NCBI RefSeq assembly: GCF_014495685.1
Contig: NZ_JACTVI010000044.1
Coordinates: forward strand, 20,507-66,661
DNA: 46,155 bases
Direction: 5' to 3'
Source: Streptomyces sp. TRM68367
GTDB taxonomy: Bacteria; Actinomycetota; Actinomycetes; Streptomycetales; Streptomycetaceae
Below, piece by piece: positions 32,303 through 40,103 of the stretch. The translations under genes and the position numbers were made by a program. The notes beneath the pieces are model-generated. The model was not told the DNA's origin, searched no databases, and saw only the letters and a list, made by a program, of their open reading frames with translations. The stretch's first letter is position 1; the number at the start of each line of letters is the position of its first letter.

Positions 32303-33235
32303 CTACGGATGTCCGGTGAGCAACTCCGCCAAGCGGTCAGCGAATTCGGTGAGCCAGTCCAACTGTGGTCCGCTACGGGCGATGCGGAATCCGTGGCGGC
32401 GGCCCCAGAACGCAGCCTGGACGGCATGGAACTGGGCCCAACGCTGGGCGCGTTCGCGATCGACTTCCGCGGCCTCGGCGAAGACGTCCAGAGTGCGGTG
32501 GACAGCCTTGTGCAGGTCGTCCGCCTCGAGGAGCGTCAGCGCGCGCGACTTGAGCAGCGTGCCGCCGTCGTAAGCGGGATCTCCTGCATATCCCTTCGGG
32601 TCGACGGCCAGCCATGGCTCACGGTCGGCCCGCAGGATGTTCCTGGCGTGGAGATCACCGTGGATGAGGGTGTCCGGCTGGACGCGGCCCAGCTCGCGGA
32701 CGGTCGCCACGGCGGCGTCCACGACGTAGCGCGACAGTGCATGCGTCAGCTCCTCAGCGTCCTTGAGTAGCTGCTCCTCCCAGACATCAGCCTGCTCCCT
32801 CAGGCGGGGCAGGCCCGGCGGCGCGGGGATGGCCAGCCGACGACTGATTCGCCCTGAGACCGTCACAACCTCGTCGCCGTCTTCGACTTCGGCCAGGGGT
32901 GACGTCTGGACCCGCTCAAGCAGCATCGCGAACCGCTCATCGTCGCGCTCGTGCAGCAGAACAGCTCCACGCCCGCCCCACGCCGCGAAAGCGTCCGGCT
33001 CGTGGACGTTGCCGGGGTGCGGAAATGACACCTTCAGCACAGCAGTACGCTCGGCCCGCTGCCGCACGGGGATGATGGCCCCGACGCCCCCGTGCATGAC
33101 CTTCCCGTCCGGCACGCAATCCCAGCGCCCCAGCAGCTCTTCCACGATCAGGGCCAGTTCACCGAGCCACGCCGCTCCGGGCTCTCCTTCGCGCTCAATG
33201 GTGCTTTGCGCGAACGCCTCTGGTATCTCGATCAC
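32303..33235 (-). CDS. APH(6)/hydroxyurea-type aminoglycoside phosphotransferase
   Basis: The 310-residue protein starts at GTG, MIEIPEAFAQSTIEREGEPG. It has AVLKVSFPHPGNVHEPDAFA (ATP-binding Lys region), TLIHGDLHARNILRADREPW (catalytic loop with Asp and Asn) and LAVDPKGYAGDPAYDGGTLL. The last is the 'DPKG..GDPAYD' signature of the APH_6_hur family, which includes streptomycin 6-phosphotransferases. The length matches. It may give streptomycin-type resistance or act on another small substrate. It is on the same strand as the NUDIX gene, 30 bases away, so it may be the third gene of the regulator operon. Confidence 0.87.
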   Translation of the reverse strand: MIEIPEAFAQSTIEREGEPGAAWLGELALIVEELLGRWDCVPDGKVMHGGVGAIIPVRQRAERTAVLKVSFPHPGNVHEPDAFAAWGGRGAVLLHERDDERFAMLLERVQTSPLAEVEDGDEVVTVSGRISRRLAIPAPPGLPRLREQADVWEEQLLKDAEELTHALSRYVVDAAVATVRELGRVQPDTLIHGDLHARNILRADREPWLAVDPKGYAGDPAYDGGTLLKSRALTLLEADDLHKAVHRTLDVFAEAAEVDRERAQRWAQFHAVQAAFWGRRHGFRIARSGPQLDWLTEFADRLAELLTGHP

Positions 33236-33267
33236 CCGGGCACCTTACGCGCCGGCCTGCGGTCCAT

Positions 33268-33789
33268 TCAGGGTGTTGGTACGCCGTCGTGGAGGTAGAG
33301 GGGGCGTCCCGCCGTAAGGGCGGTCATAGCGGCGGTGAATCGGCGTCGGACACGTTCGCCGAGCCGGGCGCCGGCCTCTTCCGGCTCGACGAACGCCACC
33401 TCGGCAAGCTCTTCGTCCCGTGGGTGTAGCCGGTCGGCCTGGTCCTGGGGCAGCGTGCCGCCGTCGAAAATGAATGCGATCTGGTCATCCCATGGACCGT
33501 GCGGTGCCACCCAGTCCACCACCAGCAGCCCACTCACCGTGATCTTCAGCCCCAGCTCTTCGAGAAGCTCGCGGCCTACCGTCTCCTCGGGCGGCTCGTT
33601 CGCCTCCGCCATGCCCCCGGGCAGGTCCCAGTCCGGTTTGTAGGTGGGATTCACGAGGAGTACGCGCCCGGCCGGATCACGCAACAGGACATCAGCCGCA
33701 ACGCGCTTACGGGCCTGCTTGGCGTTGCCTTCGGCCAGGTAGGCGTTCCAGGCGTCTGTGTCGCCGGGGTCGGGTGCGGTGGGCCTCAT
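33268..33789 (-). CDS. NUDIX hydrolase
   Basis: The 173-residue protein starts MRPTAPDPGDTDAWNAYLAE. The Nudix box is GGMAEANEPPEETVGRELLE followed by ELGL, with the REUxEE core intact. A preceding strand, VLLVNPTYKPDWDLPGG, is typical of the fold. It hydrolyses a nucleoside-diphosphate-linked compound; the real substrate cannot be told. Its ATG overlaps the stop of the HTH/TPR regulator gene by four bases, so the two are translationally coupled. That links it to the divergent radical SAM cluster. Confidence 0.9.
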   Translation of the reverse strand: MRPTAPDPGDTDAWNAYLAEGNAKQARKRVAADVLLRDPAGRVLLVNPTYKPDWDLPGGMAEANEPPEETVGRELLEELGLKITVSGLLVVDWVAPHGPWDDQIAFIFDGGTLPQDQADRLHPRDEELAEVAFVEPEEAGARLGERVRRRFTAAMTALTAGRPLYLHDGVPTP

Positions 33790-35051
33790 GCGGGGGTGCC
33801 TCCCGGTGATGGCGGGATCAGGTCGGCCAGGAGAAGCAGTCTGGCCCTGCGTGCGTCGTCGAAGCGCACCAGGTACTCACGCACCGGCCGGTACGCCTTG
33901 TGCTGCTCCAGCAGTCGGCGCAACTCGTCGAGCTGCCGCATGACGCGGACAGACCCCAGGGTCGGGCTCGTGCTCAACAGCGCGTGAGCGGCGTGCACCG
34001 CGGCGTCCAGCTCCCTGCGGCGCACCTGGATGTCCACAAGGCTGATCCGGCTCAGCGCCAGTGACCGCGCACGCCCGGTCTCCCGTAGGGCGACGGCCTG
34101 TTCGGCATGGTGTAGGGCCTCGTCGAGCCGTTCCAGGTCACGAAGGATCAGCGCGGACTCGCTCGCCAGGGCGGCGGCGTCGAAGGGGCTCAGCCACGCG
34201 TGCTCAGCATCCGCGCCACCCTCCAGGTCCCGCTGTGCCGCTTCGAGCGCACGGGCGGCCGGCGTGTGCTGCTCGGCGGCGGCCAGGGCGCGGGCCTGCA
34301 TCGTGCGCAACCGCGCGGTCAGCGCCGGAATCCGCGGCCCCTGCGCCGCGAGATCAAGCCCGGTGCGCGCCCATTCCACGGCCGCCGCCGGGTCACCGGT
34401 CTGAAGCGCGAGATGGCTGCTGCTCGCGGCGACATGGGCGGCCAGTGGGAGGTCACCGGAGGTGCGGGCCAGGGGTAGAGCGCGCGCGAAGTGCAGCCCG
34501 GCAAGGTCATCCTGTCCGGAGTCGTGGGCCATCCAGCCGGCCATCTCCGTCAAGGCCGCCGCCGCCGCGAAGACCTGCGGCCCGCTCGCGGTGTCGACGA
34601 GCCGGGGCGCCACCCGGTCCGATAGATGCCGGACCACGGCCCCGTACAGACGGCCGCCGCCGGTCTGCCGGTCCGCGCTGCGGAAGTGGTCCATCGCCGC
34701 GAGATGGTCACTGTCCGGCGGCGGATGGCCCGTTCGCTGGTGCTCCGGCGCGGCGGCGGCAGGTTCCCATGACCGGCGGGCCAGCCCAAGTAAGTGGCCC
34801 GGGATGTGGAAGGCGTCGGCAATCTGCTCGAACAGGGCCAGCTTCTCTACCCGGCTCTTGCCATTCATGTAGTCGTAGAGCCGCCCCTGTGTGATGTCGA
34901 CTGCCGCGGCGAGCCGCCGCGTACTCACACCCCGGCTATTGAGCATGCGGAACACGGTGCCCATGTCCCGCTCGGCCAGCGCGCACAGGAGACGCTCATC
35001 CCCGAGCAGGCCGGAAATGATCAACCGCGGATCCGGTGACTGATGGCCCAT
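33786..35051 (-). CDS. HTH (XRE-like) regulator with TPR-type C-terminal region
   Basis: The 421-residue protein starts MGHQSPDPRLIISGLLGDER. The HTH lies at about residues 38-75 (VSTRRLAAAVDITQGRLYDY, MNGKSRVEKLALFEQIADAF). The rest is an array of TPR-like helices, e.g. LAGLHFARALPLARTSGDLP, ALALSRISLVDIQVRRRELD. In Streptomyces such proteins sense small peptides or metabolites through the TPR part and often control neighbouring accessory clusters. It diverges from the radical SAM operon, with the perfect inverted repeat at 35103-35125 between them, and overlaps the NUDIX gene. It is the likely cluster-specific regulator. Confidence 0.87.
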   Translation of the reverse strand: MGHQSPDPRLIISGLLGDERLLCALAERDMGTVFRMLNSRGVSTRRLAAAVDITQGRLYDYMNGKSRVEKLALFEQIADAFHIPGHLLGLARRSWEPAAAAPEHQRTGHPPPDSDHLAAMDHFRSADRQTGGGRLYGAVVRHLSDRVAPRLVDTASGPQVFAAAAALTEMAGWMAHDSGQDDLAGLHFARALPLARTSGDLPLAAHVAASSSHLALQTGDPAAAVEWARTGLDLAAQGPRIPALTARLRTMQARALAAAEQHTPAARALEAAQRDLEGGADAEHAWLSPFDAAALASESALILRDLERLDEALHHAEQAVALRETGRARSLALSRISLVDIQVRRRELDAAVHAAHALLSTSPTLGSVRVMRQLDELRRLLEQHKAYRPVREYLVRFDDARRARLLLLADLIPPSPGGTPA

Positions 35052-35071
35052 CTACGACTCCCCCGAGTAGC

Positions 35072-35125
35072 GGTGACTTGATGCTATGTCCAACGACTGT
35101 GCGGTGACTCCGTGTTGGAGTCACC
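35072..35125. promoter_or_regulatory. Operator-like palindrome and extra half-site between divergent operons
   Basis: GGTGACTCC (35103-35111) is mirrored by GGAGTCACC (35117-35125) with five bases between. A further GGTGACT half-site is at 35072-35078, about three helical turns away. They lie just before the HTH/TPR gene and upstream of the ATPase/radical SAM operon, the expected place for the regulator to bind. The role is inferred from position and symmetry. Confidence 0.65.
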
Positions 35126-35283
35126 TTCTGGAGTCTCCCCGGTCGTCCCGCGCGTCGTTGACTGACTGCCAGCCACGAGGGGTGCACCCGTGAACGTCCC
35201 CCGTCGGCCGTCCCGCCCGCAGGTTTCTTCCCCGAGGCACGCGGGCGGGGCTTCCCCCCTCCGCCCCGACCAAGGCGTTGACG

Positions 35284-35721
35284 ATGACCATGGCGACCAC
35301 AGCGCGACCCAGACCGACAGGACCCCCCGGCTACACCGAGACGCTTCCCCGCGCGGAGGAGACCGTCCAGACGGCCCGCAGCCTGGCACGCGCCGCCGTA
35401 GCCACATGGGGCATGGACCGCCTCGCCGCAGCAGCCGAGTTGGTGATGTCGGAACTCGTCACCAATGCCGTGCTCCACGCGTGGGGCCCCTCGCTCCGGG
35501 TCATCGTGGAGCGCCCGGCCGACGACAAGGTGTATCTCGCTGTCGTCGACCGCGCACCCCAGCGCACGCCCCAACTCCGCACTCCCGGCCCGGACGATGC
35601 CACCGGCCGCGGTCTGCTCCTGGTCGACGACGCCGCGGACCGGTGGGGCTATGACGTGCTCGGACCGCACTTGCGGCCCTGGGGCAAACGCGTGTGGGCA
35701 GAGCTGAAAGCCGCCCCGTGA
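35284..35721 (+). CDS. RsbW-type ATP-binding protein (HATPase_c_2)
   Basis: The 145-residue protein starts MTMATTARPRPTGPPGYTET. It is a small GHKL ATPase: N-box ELVMSELVTNAVLHAWGPSL, then VVDRAPQRTPQL in the G1 position and GRGLLLVDDAADRWGYDV in the G2 position. Streptomyces has many such anti-sigma-factor-like proteins that bind sigma factors or act as Ser kinases for anti-anti-sigma partners. It is the first gene of the plus-strand operon and overlaps the next gene by its stop codon. Whether it regulates or modifies something within the RiPP pathway is open. Confidence 0.88.
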   Translation: MTMATTARPRPTGPPGYTETLPRAEETVQTARSLARAAVATWGMDRLAAAAELVMSELVTNAVLHAWGPSLRVIVERPADDKVYLAVVDRAPQRTPQLRTPGPDDATGRGLLLVDDAADRWGYDVLGPHLRPWGKRVWAELKAAP

Positions 35722-35897
35722 TGCTCCTCGACGGGTTGGACGAGGCACTGAAGGAAGCTGCCCGGCCGCCGAGCCGGGGCAGGCGCCGGCGAGGGCGCCG
35801 GTTGGGGTGGCGGCAGATTCTCGCCCAGGTGCTCTACATCGCCACCGTCACCGCCTTCATAGCCGCACTCCTCCTGTACCCGGAGGGCGACCTTTGA
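35721..35897 (+). CDS. Small single-pass membrane protein
   Basis: The 58-residue protein starts MLLDGLDEALKEAARPPSRG; the ATG shares one base with the upstream TGA (TGATG), and a GTG three bases earlier is possible. A strongly basic stretch (RGRRRRGRRLGWRQ) precedes one C-terminal membrane helix (VLYIATVTAFIAALLLY), so the N-terminal part stays in the cytosol. The coupling to the ATPase gene suggests the two products work together, perhaps placing the ATPase at the membrane. Confidence 0.72.
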   Translation: MLLDGLDEALKEAARPPSRGRRRRGRRLGWRQILAQVLYIATVTAFIAALLLYPEGDL

Positions 35898-36200
35898 GCC
35901 CCGGCGCCGGGGCGCTCCGCCGTTGCCCCTGCCGCCGGACGCAGTTCTGTCCCGGGCCGGGCCTCTCCCACTCCCGGCCGCCCGTCAGGGATGGCCACGA
36001 CTCCCGCGCGCGGGTGGCCTCGGCAAGACGGCCGCGCACGGGACACCGGGCGCCTCTCCGAGAGGTGCCCACGGCCGCCCGCCCTCCCCTGGCGGGCGGC
36101 CCCACGATCGCCCGGCCGGGGCAGCCCTGTTGCTCCACCGGCCCCGGCCGGGGCCCCTGTTCCGTGCACGATCAGGAAACGCATCGACGCAGGAGGAACT
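35898..36200. other. Gap before radical SAM gene, no gene seen
   Basis: About 300 bases of GC-rich sequence hold no frame with a plausible start and protein-like composition. It may carry an internal promoter for the radical SAM/peptide genes. I place no boxes. Confidence 0.4.
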
Positions 36201-37319
36201 GTGCACCTTCTGACCGCGACTCCGTTCCAGGACCATCACCTCATCCTGAGGCCTGGCAGCCCGAAGGCATTGAGGATCCCGAGGCAGAAGTTCGATCGGC
36301 TACGCGCCGCTGTGTCGGACGGTGAGGTGATGCCCGATTGGCTGGTCGATGCGGTCAGCCGTGCGTGGGACATCGACCTCGCGGGCCGCACGGCTGCCGG
36401 TACGGTCCTGATCCGAGCTGGGGGCCCGTACGAGTTCAGCCGCTCCACGTGGGAGCTCAACCTCGGCTGTGACTACGACTGCGTGATGTGCTACCTCGGC
36501 GAAAAGCGGTTCGAGGGCCTGGACATGGCCGGTAAACGGCGGCTGCTGGACGTCATGGCCGAGGCCGGGGTGATCTGGCTCCAGATGACGGGCGGCGAAC
36601 CGCTGATCGACCCGGACTTCCCGGAGGCGTACGAGTACGCGCATGAGCTCGGGATGCAGCTGGAGGTGCTGTCGAACGGATCGCGGCTGCACAAGGATCA
36701 CGTCCTGGAGCTGTTTGCCAGACTGCCGCCGTCGAAGATGTCGCTCAGCGTGTACGGCGCGACCGCCGACACCTACGACACAGTGACCCGTAACCGGGGT
36801 GCTTTCGACCGGTTCTCCGCCGGCCTGGAGCGGGCCGTCAACGCGGGGTTGAACCTCACCCTGAGTCTGATCATCACGCGCCAGAACGCCCATGAGGTCG
36901 ACGCGATGCGCGCGTGGGCGCGGCGGCTCGGGCTGCCGTTCAGCGAGTACGCGAACATGTCGCCGACGATCCACGGAACTGCGGAGCCGCTGCCGTCGCA
37001 GTCGCCCGAACACCTCACCAGCAGGGCGCCGTTCACCGGCTGCCCCGCCGGTCACACGTTCTTCCACGCCGACCCGTTCGGCCGGGCCTCGATCTGCAAG
37101 GTCGGCCGCGAACCGAACATCGACCTCATCGCCGAAGGCGTGGAAGGACTCGCCCGACTCGGCGCTATCGCCGATTCCCTCATGCTTCGCACCGGAGGCT
37201 GCACCGGTTGCGCATTGTCCGGCTCCTGCCGGGTGTGCAGGCCGATGGCGAAGGTCTTCCAGGCTGCGAAGGCACCACTGCACACCTACTGCCAGCACGG
37301 AACGAAGGAGGCAACATGA
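36201..37319 (+). CDS. Radical SAM/SPASM peptide-modifying enzyme
   Basis: The 372-residue enzyme starts at GTG right after AGGAGG (MHLLTATPFQDHHLILRPGS). The first 80 residues resemble a small N-terminal peptide-binding module. The radical SAM cluster motif is CDYDCVMC (Cys90, Cys94, Cys97), followed by GGEP at 131-134 that binds the SAM amino group. The C-terminal SPASM domain has seven cysteines: 281, 299 (GRASIC), 334, 337, 343, 346 (CTGCALSGSCRVC) and 364. SPASM enzymes with two auxiliary Fe-S clusters usually install C-C, thioether or related bonds in ribosomal peptides. Its stop overlaps the ATG of a 45-residue peptide gene, the probable substrate. The reaction type is not deducible. 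Confidence 0.9.
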   Translation: MHLLTATPFQDHHLILRPGSPKALRIPRQKFDRLRAAVSDGEVMPDWLVDAVSRAWDIDLAGRTAAGTVLIRAGGPYEFSRSTWELNLGCDYDCVMCYLGEKRFEGLDMAGKRRLLDVMAEAGVIWLQMTGGEPLIDPDFPEAYEYAHELGMQLEVLSNGSRLHKDHVLELFARLPPSKMSLSVYGATADTYDTVTRNRGAFDRFSAGLERAVNAGLNLTLSLIITRQNAHEVDAMRAWARRLGLPFSEYANMSPTIHGTAEPLPSQSPEHLTSRAPFTGCPAGHTFFHADPFGRASICKVGREPNIDLIAEGVEGLARLGAIADSLMLRTGGCTGCALSGSCRVCRPMAKVFQAAKAPLHTYCQHGTKEAT

Positions 37320-37453
37320 GCGCCGTCATGATCGATCTCGGCCCCACCCGGACCGAGGACGCTGAGGACATCGTCGTCATCGACGACGTGGACGCATACA
37401 CCGCCGCCGCCGGGACCATCCCGGGCTGCGGCGACGACAACCCCTACAACTGA
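37316..37453 (+). CDS. Putative RiPP precursor peptide, 45 aa
   Basis: The ATG overlaps the radical SAM stop (ATGA) and follows a strong GAAGGAGG site. The peptide begins MSAVMIDLGPTRTEDAEDIV and ends AGTIPGCGDDNPYN. The leader half is very acidic (ten Asp/Glu, no Lys) with a hydrophobic IVVIDDV patch suitable for binding an enzyme groove. The tail has one Cys (38), Tyr28 and Tyr44, Thr, Pro and two Asp as possible modification sites. Size, charge, position and the following hairpin match a precursor gene. I recognise no known precursor family. No protease or exporter gene lies beside it. Confidence 0.75.
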   Translation: MSAVMIDLGPTRTEDAEDIVVIDDVDAYTAAAGTIPGCGDDNPYN

Positions 37454-37465
37454 ACCCATCCGATC

Positions 37466-37500
37466 CGGGGCCCTTGGCGCATCACGCGTCAGGGGCCCCG
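37466..37500 (+). terminator. Hairpin between precursor and phosphotransferase genes
   Basis: CGGGGCCCTTG (37466-37476) pairs with CAGGGGCCCCG (37490-37500) with one wobble pair. A hairpin directly behind a precursor gene often lets the peptide be made in excess over downstream enzymes. Confidence 0.75.
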
Positions 37501-37525
37501 CCCTCCCTGTGGAAGGGTGTTCCTC

Positions 37526-38311
37526 ATGCCCACCGTGCGTCTGACCGAGCTCCCCGCCGACGTCCTGGCCCTGATCGAGAACCAGACCGGCCCCGTGGTC
37601 AAGACGGAGAGCCTGAGCGCCGGCCTCAACAGCGAGATCGCCGCCCGCATCCACACCGCAGAAACGACGATCTTCCTCAAGGGCCTGCGGGAGGGGCATC
37701 GCCGGGTGTGGACACAGCAGCGCGAGGCGGACGTCAACGCGCACGTGCGGGGCATCGCCCCGGCCCTGCTCTGGCGCCTCCAGACAGGCGGCTGGGACCT
37801 CCTCGCCTTCGAGGACGTCCACGGCCGCCACGCCGACTACACGCCCGGCTCACCCGACCTGACGCTCGTGGCAGACGTGATCGGTCGCCTCTCCACCATT
37901 CAGGCGCCGGACACCGTCCTGCGCACCATGCCGGACCGCATGAAGGCCCACACCGAGGCCCCGGAGCTCTTCGCCGGCGACGCGCTCTGTCACACCGACT
38001 GGTTCCCCACCAACGTCCTGATCACCGGCCGCGCGGTGGTCGTCGACTGGGCATGGGCCTCCCGGGGTGCCGGATGGATCGACCCCGCGCTGTGGGTGGT
38101 CTGGCTCATCAACTCCGGCCACACCCCCGCTCAGGCCGAGCAGTGGGCCGCCCGCTTCCCGGCATGGACCACGGCGCCGGCGCGAGGGCTGGACGCCTTC
38201 GCGTCGGCCACCGTCAGCGTGTGGGAGGAGATCACCGCCGACGCCGCGGAACCGTGGACGCTGGACATGCTGAGCGCCGCCCAGCGCTGGGAGAGGCACC
38301 GCGCACGATGA
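37526..38311 (+). CDS. Phosphotransferase (APH-fold) enzyme linked to the radical SAM cluster
   Basis: The 261-residue protein starts MPTVRLTELPADVLALIENQ after GGAAGGG. Kinase-fold landmarks are SAGLNSEIAARIHTAETTIF with FLKG (ATP-binding Lys), the catalytic loop LCHTDWFPTNVLI (His-x-Asp with Asn five on) and VVDWAWASRGAGWIDPALW in the DFG position. Relatives phosphorylate antibiotics, sugars or amino alcohols; some phosphorylate peptides. Its place after the precursor gene suggests it modifies the peptide or provides self-protection. The sequence does not tell which. Confidence 0.83.
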   Translation: MPTVRLTELPADVLALIENQTGPVVKTESLSAGLNSEIAARIHTAETTIFLKGLREGHRRVWTQQREADVNAHVRGIAPALLWRLQTGGWDLLAFEDVHGRHADYTPGSPDLTLVADVIGRLSTIQAPDTVLRTMPDRMKAHTEAPELFAGDALCHTDWFPTNVLITGRAVVVDWAWASRGAGWIDPALWVVWLINSGHTPAQAEQWAARFPAWTTAPARGLDAFASATVSVWEEITADAAEPWTLDMLSAAQRWERHRAR

Positions 38312-38488
38312 CGGGAGACCGGCGCCCGCTGATGGTGAAGCGCTTGACGTGTCCCCGGTGACGCCGAGTTGCCGCTTCTGCGGAGCGCTCTGTCCTGTCT
38401 CGCTGAAGCCGAGGCAATCTCGGTCGATGTGAGGCATCGGGCCGTACGTCTCGCTCAATCTCGGGCAACTGCCGCTGTTTCTCGCGTG

Positions 38489-38840
38489 TCAGCCCGGCGC
38501 GTCCATCAGGGCGGTTACATAGGCATCCAGCCGCTCCTCCACAGCTCGCATCGTCAGCTCTGTCCTCCCGGCCTCACGCCACGGCTGCGACACCGACTGC
38601 ACTTCTTCCGAGGCGGCCAGCGCGTCCCGCACCCGCCAGTACAGCCGCTCGCTCACGCTCGCAGCCAGCACACCGCCGGCCTCCTCGTACGCCTCGGCGA
38701 ACCGCAGACCCCAAGCCGGGCCGTGCACGCCGCCCAGGCATTCCTCACCCTCCGGCGGCTCGACCCAAAAGCCCGCACACCGGCCTGACCCTCTACCAGG
38801 TCCTCGATCTCCTCCAGGACCTGCTGAGGTGCTGGGCCGG
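38489..38840 (-). pseudogene. Frameshifted hypothetical gene
   Basis: Reading leftwards, APQQVLEEIEDLVEGQAGVR (about 38820-38770) is in one frame. The continuation WVEPPEGEECLGGVHGPAWG, LRFAEAYEEAGGVLAASVSE, RLYWRVRDALAASEEVQSVS and MRAVEERLDAYVTALMDAPG is in another, ending at 38489. The second part looks like a real helical protein but lacks a start codon. A small indel near 38765 would unite them. I do not recognise the family. Confidence 0.5.
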
Positions 38841-38845
38841 TGCAT

Positions 38846-39602
38846 GCACCACCTGCGGACGACCTCTACCCACCCAACGAAGCCGCCACAGACAGGGCAG
38901 AACCTAACGAAGCACTACTAGGTGCCGACCCACCCAAGCCAGCGTCAACGGTCGGACGGTCGCGGCCTCATCGTGGTTCATCACCGTGCCACCTCATCAT
39001 CCGGACGGCGGCACGGACGAAGGATTTTCCAGGTATCGATGGCCGTGCGGCTCAGTCCTTCCAGCAAGCCTGGGTCCGGACGCAGGTGCTCGACGAGACG
39101 CCAGTCAGAAGTCAGTTGGGCGAGACAGACGGACACTCGGCATCTCACTCAGCCTGAGACACACCAGGTCAGACGGCCGCCGTGCCTCAGCTCCAGCGAG
39201 ACGGGACACGCTCGCCGAGCAGCGTGAGACGGATCACTGGTAGTGCACGAATCCGCATTGCAACGCGGTCCGCGCACCCGCCGGATTCTGGGTACGCCTC
39301 GGCCCCCGGGCAAGGTCCGCGCAGCCGCTATCCGATGACGAGGAAACCTGACCGCACGAGGAGCCGAGATTGCGCCGCCTCGCACCTGCGAAGGGGGCTC
39401 ACCCTGCGGCCACCCACATGTGCCATCACGGTGCCAACGCTCAATAAAGTGGCAGGTCAAAGGCTCACAACCGCATCTCTTATGCGGTTACACCCTTGGC
39501 TGTCCAGGCCGCTTGAGGAGTGCTCGGCCACCATCGGCGAGGAGCCGCCCTCACGTGATCTCAGTTGCCCCGGCTGAGGAGCGGCGTCGATAGGGTGTCG
39601 CC
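38846..39602. other. Non-coding or degenerate stretch near the possible right border of the first element
   Basis: About 750 bases contain no supported gene, and GC content dips in places. It contains the arm-like repeats at 39420-39441 and an 8-bp hairpin, AACCGCAT (39469-39476) and ATGCGGTT (39482-39489). The hairpin stem contains CCGCA/TGCGG, the same stem as the anticodon arm of tRNA-Ser(GCT), but with a different loop; I do not call it a tRNA. Confidence 0.45.
39420..39441 (+). repeat. Two 11-nt repeats matching the left-border arm sites
   Basis: GTGCCATCACG (39420-39430) and GTGCCAACGCT (39431-39441) follow the same 11-base period and GTGCCAT core as the three units at 24451-24483. In an integrated element the two arms of attP sit at opposite ends, so this pair suggests the right end of a roughly 15 kb element. 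Confidence 0.6.
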
Positions 39603-40103
39603 ATGCCGTATTCGCCGATGTCGCTCCAACTGGAAACCTCTCGACTGACGTTGCGGCCGTGGACCGAGTCAGACGTCGACGCCCATCGCCTGCTCGTCGC
39701 CGAACGTGGTGGTGGCATGCCGTCGATCGAGGACAACCGGCAGATGATCGAGGATCAGCGCGCTGCGTCGGCACTGACAGGGATCGCTCTGCTGCCCGTC
39801 CTCCGCCGCGATGTGGGTGACTTCATCGGGTATTGCGGGCTCACTGTCGGTCGGGCTTCCGTTGACGAGCCAGAGATTGCCTACGAGCTGTTCCGGCACG
39901 CGCACGGACAGGGCTATGCCACGGAGGCGGCGTCCGCGGTGCTCGACGCGGCGATCGCGACCGGGCGGAAACGGCTCTGGTCGACGGTGCGTCCCTGGAA
40001 TGCGCCGTCGTTTCGTGTCCTCGAAAAGCTTGGGTTCCAGCGCGACCACGTCTCGACCGAAGACAGCGGCGAACTGGTGTGGCTCACCCGCTCCCTGCCG
40101 TAA
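39603..40103 (+). CDS. GNAT family N-acetyltransferase
   Basis: The 166-residue protein starts MPYSPMSLQLETSRLTLRPW, the usual RimJ/L-type opening. The acetyl-CoA-binding region is EIAYELFRHAHGQGYATEAA (motif A with Gly-rich loop) followed by SAVLDAAIATGRKRLWSTVR and PWNAPSFRVLEKLGFQR (motif B). It acetylates an amine; the substrate may be a protein N-terminus, an antibiotic or a metabolite. It is the first intact gene right of the possible element border. Confidence 0.9.
   Translation: MPYSPMSLQLETSRLTLRPWTESDVDAHRLLVAERGGGMPSIEDNRQMIEDQRAASALTGIALLPVLRRDVGDFIGYCGLTVGRASVDEPEIAYELFRHAHGQGYATEAASAVLDAAIATGRKRLWSTVRPWNAPSFRVLEKLGFQRDHVSTEDSGELVWLTRSLP

Noticed and set aside
35807..36325. Open frames bridging the small membrane protein and the radical SAM gene
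   Set aside because: They are Pro/Arg/Gly-rich without ribosome sites; the radical SAM start is fixed by the AGGAGG just before GTG 36201.
39469..39489. Hairpin with the same CCGCA/TGCGG stem as the tRNA-Ser(GCT) anticodon arm
   Set aside because: The loop lacks U33 in either orientation and no other tRNA arm is nearby, so I do not call it a tRNA or a proven attachment site.
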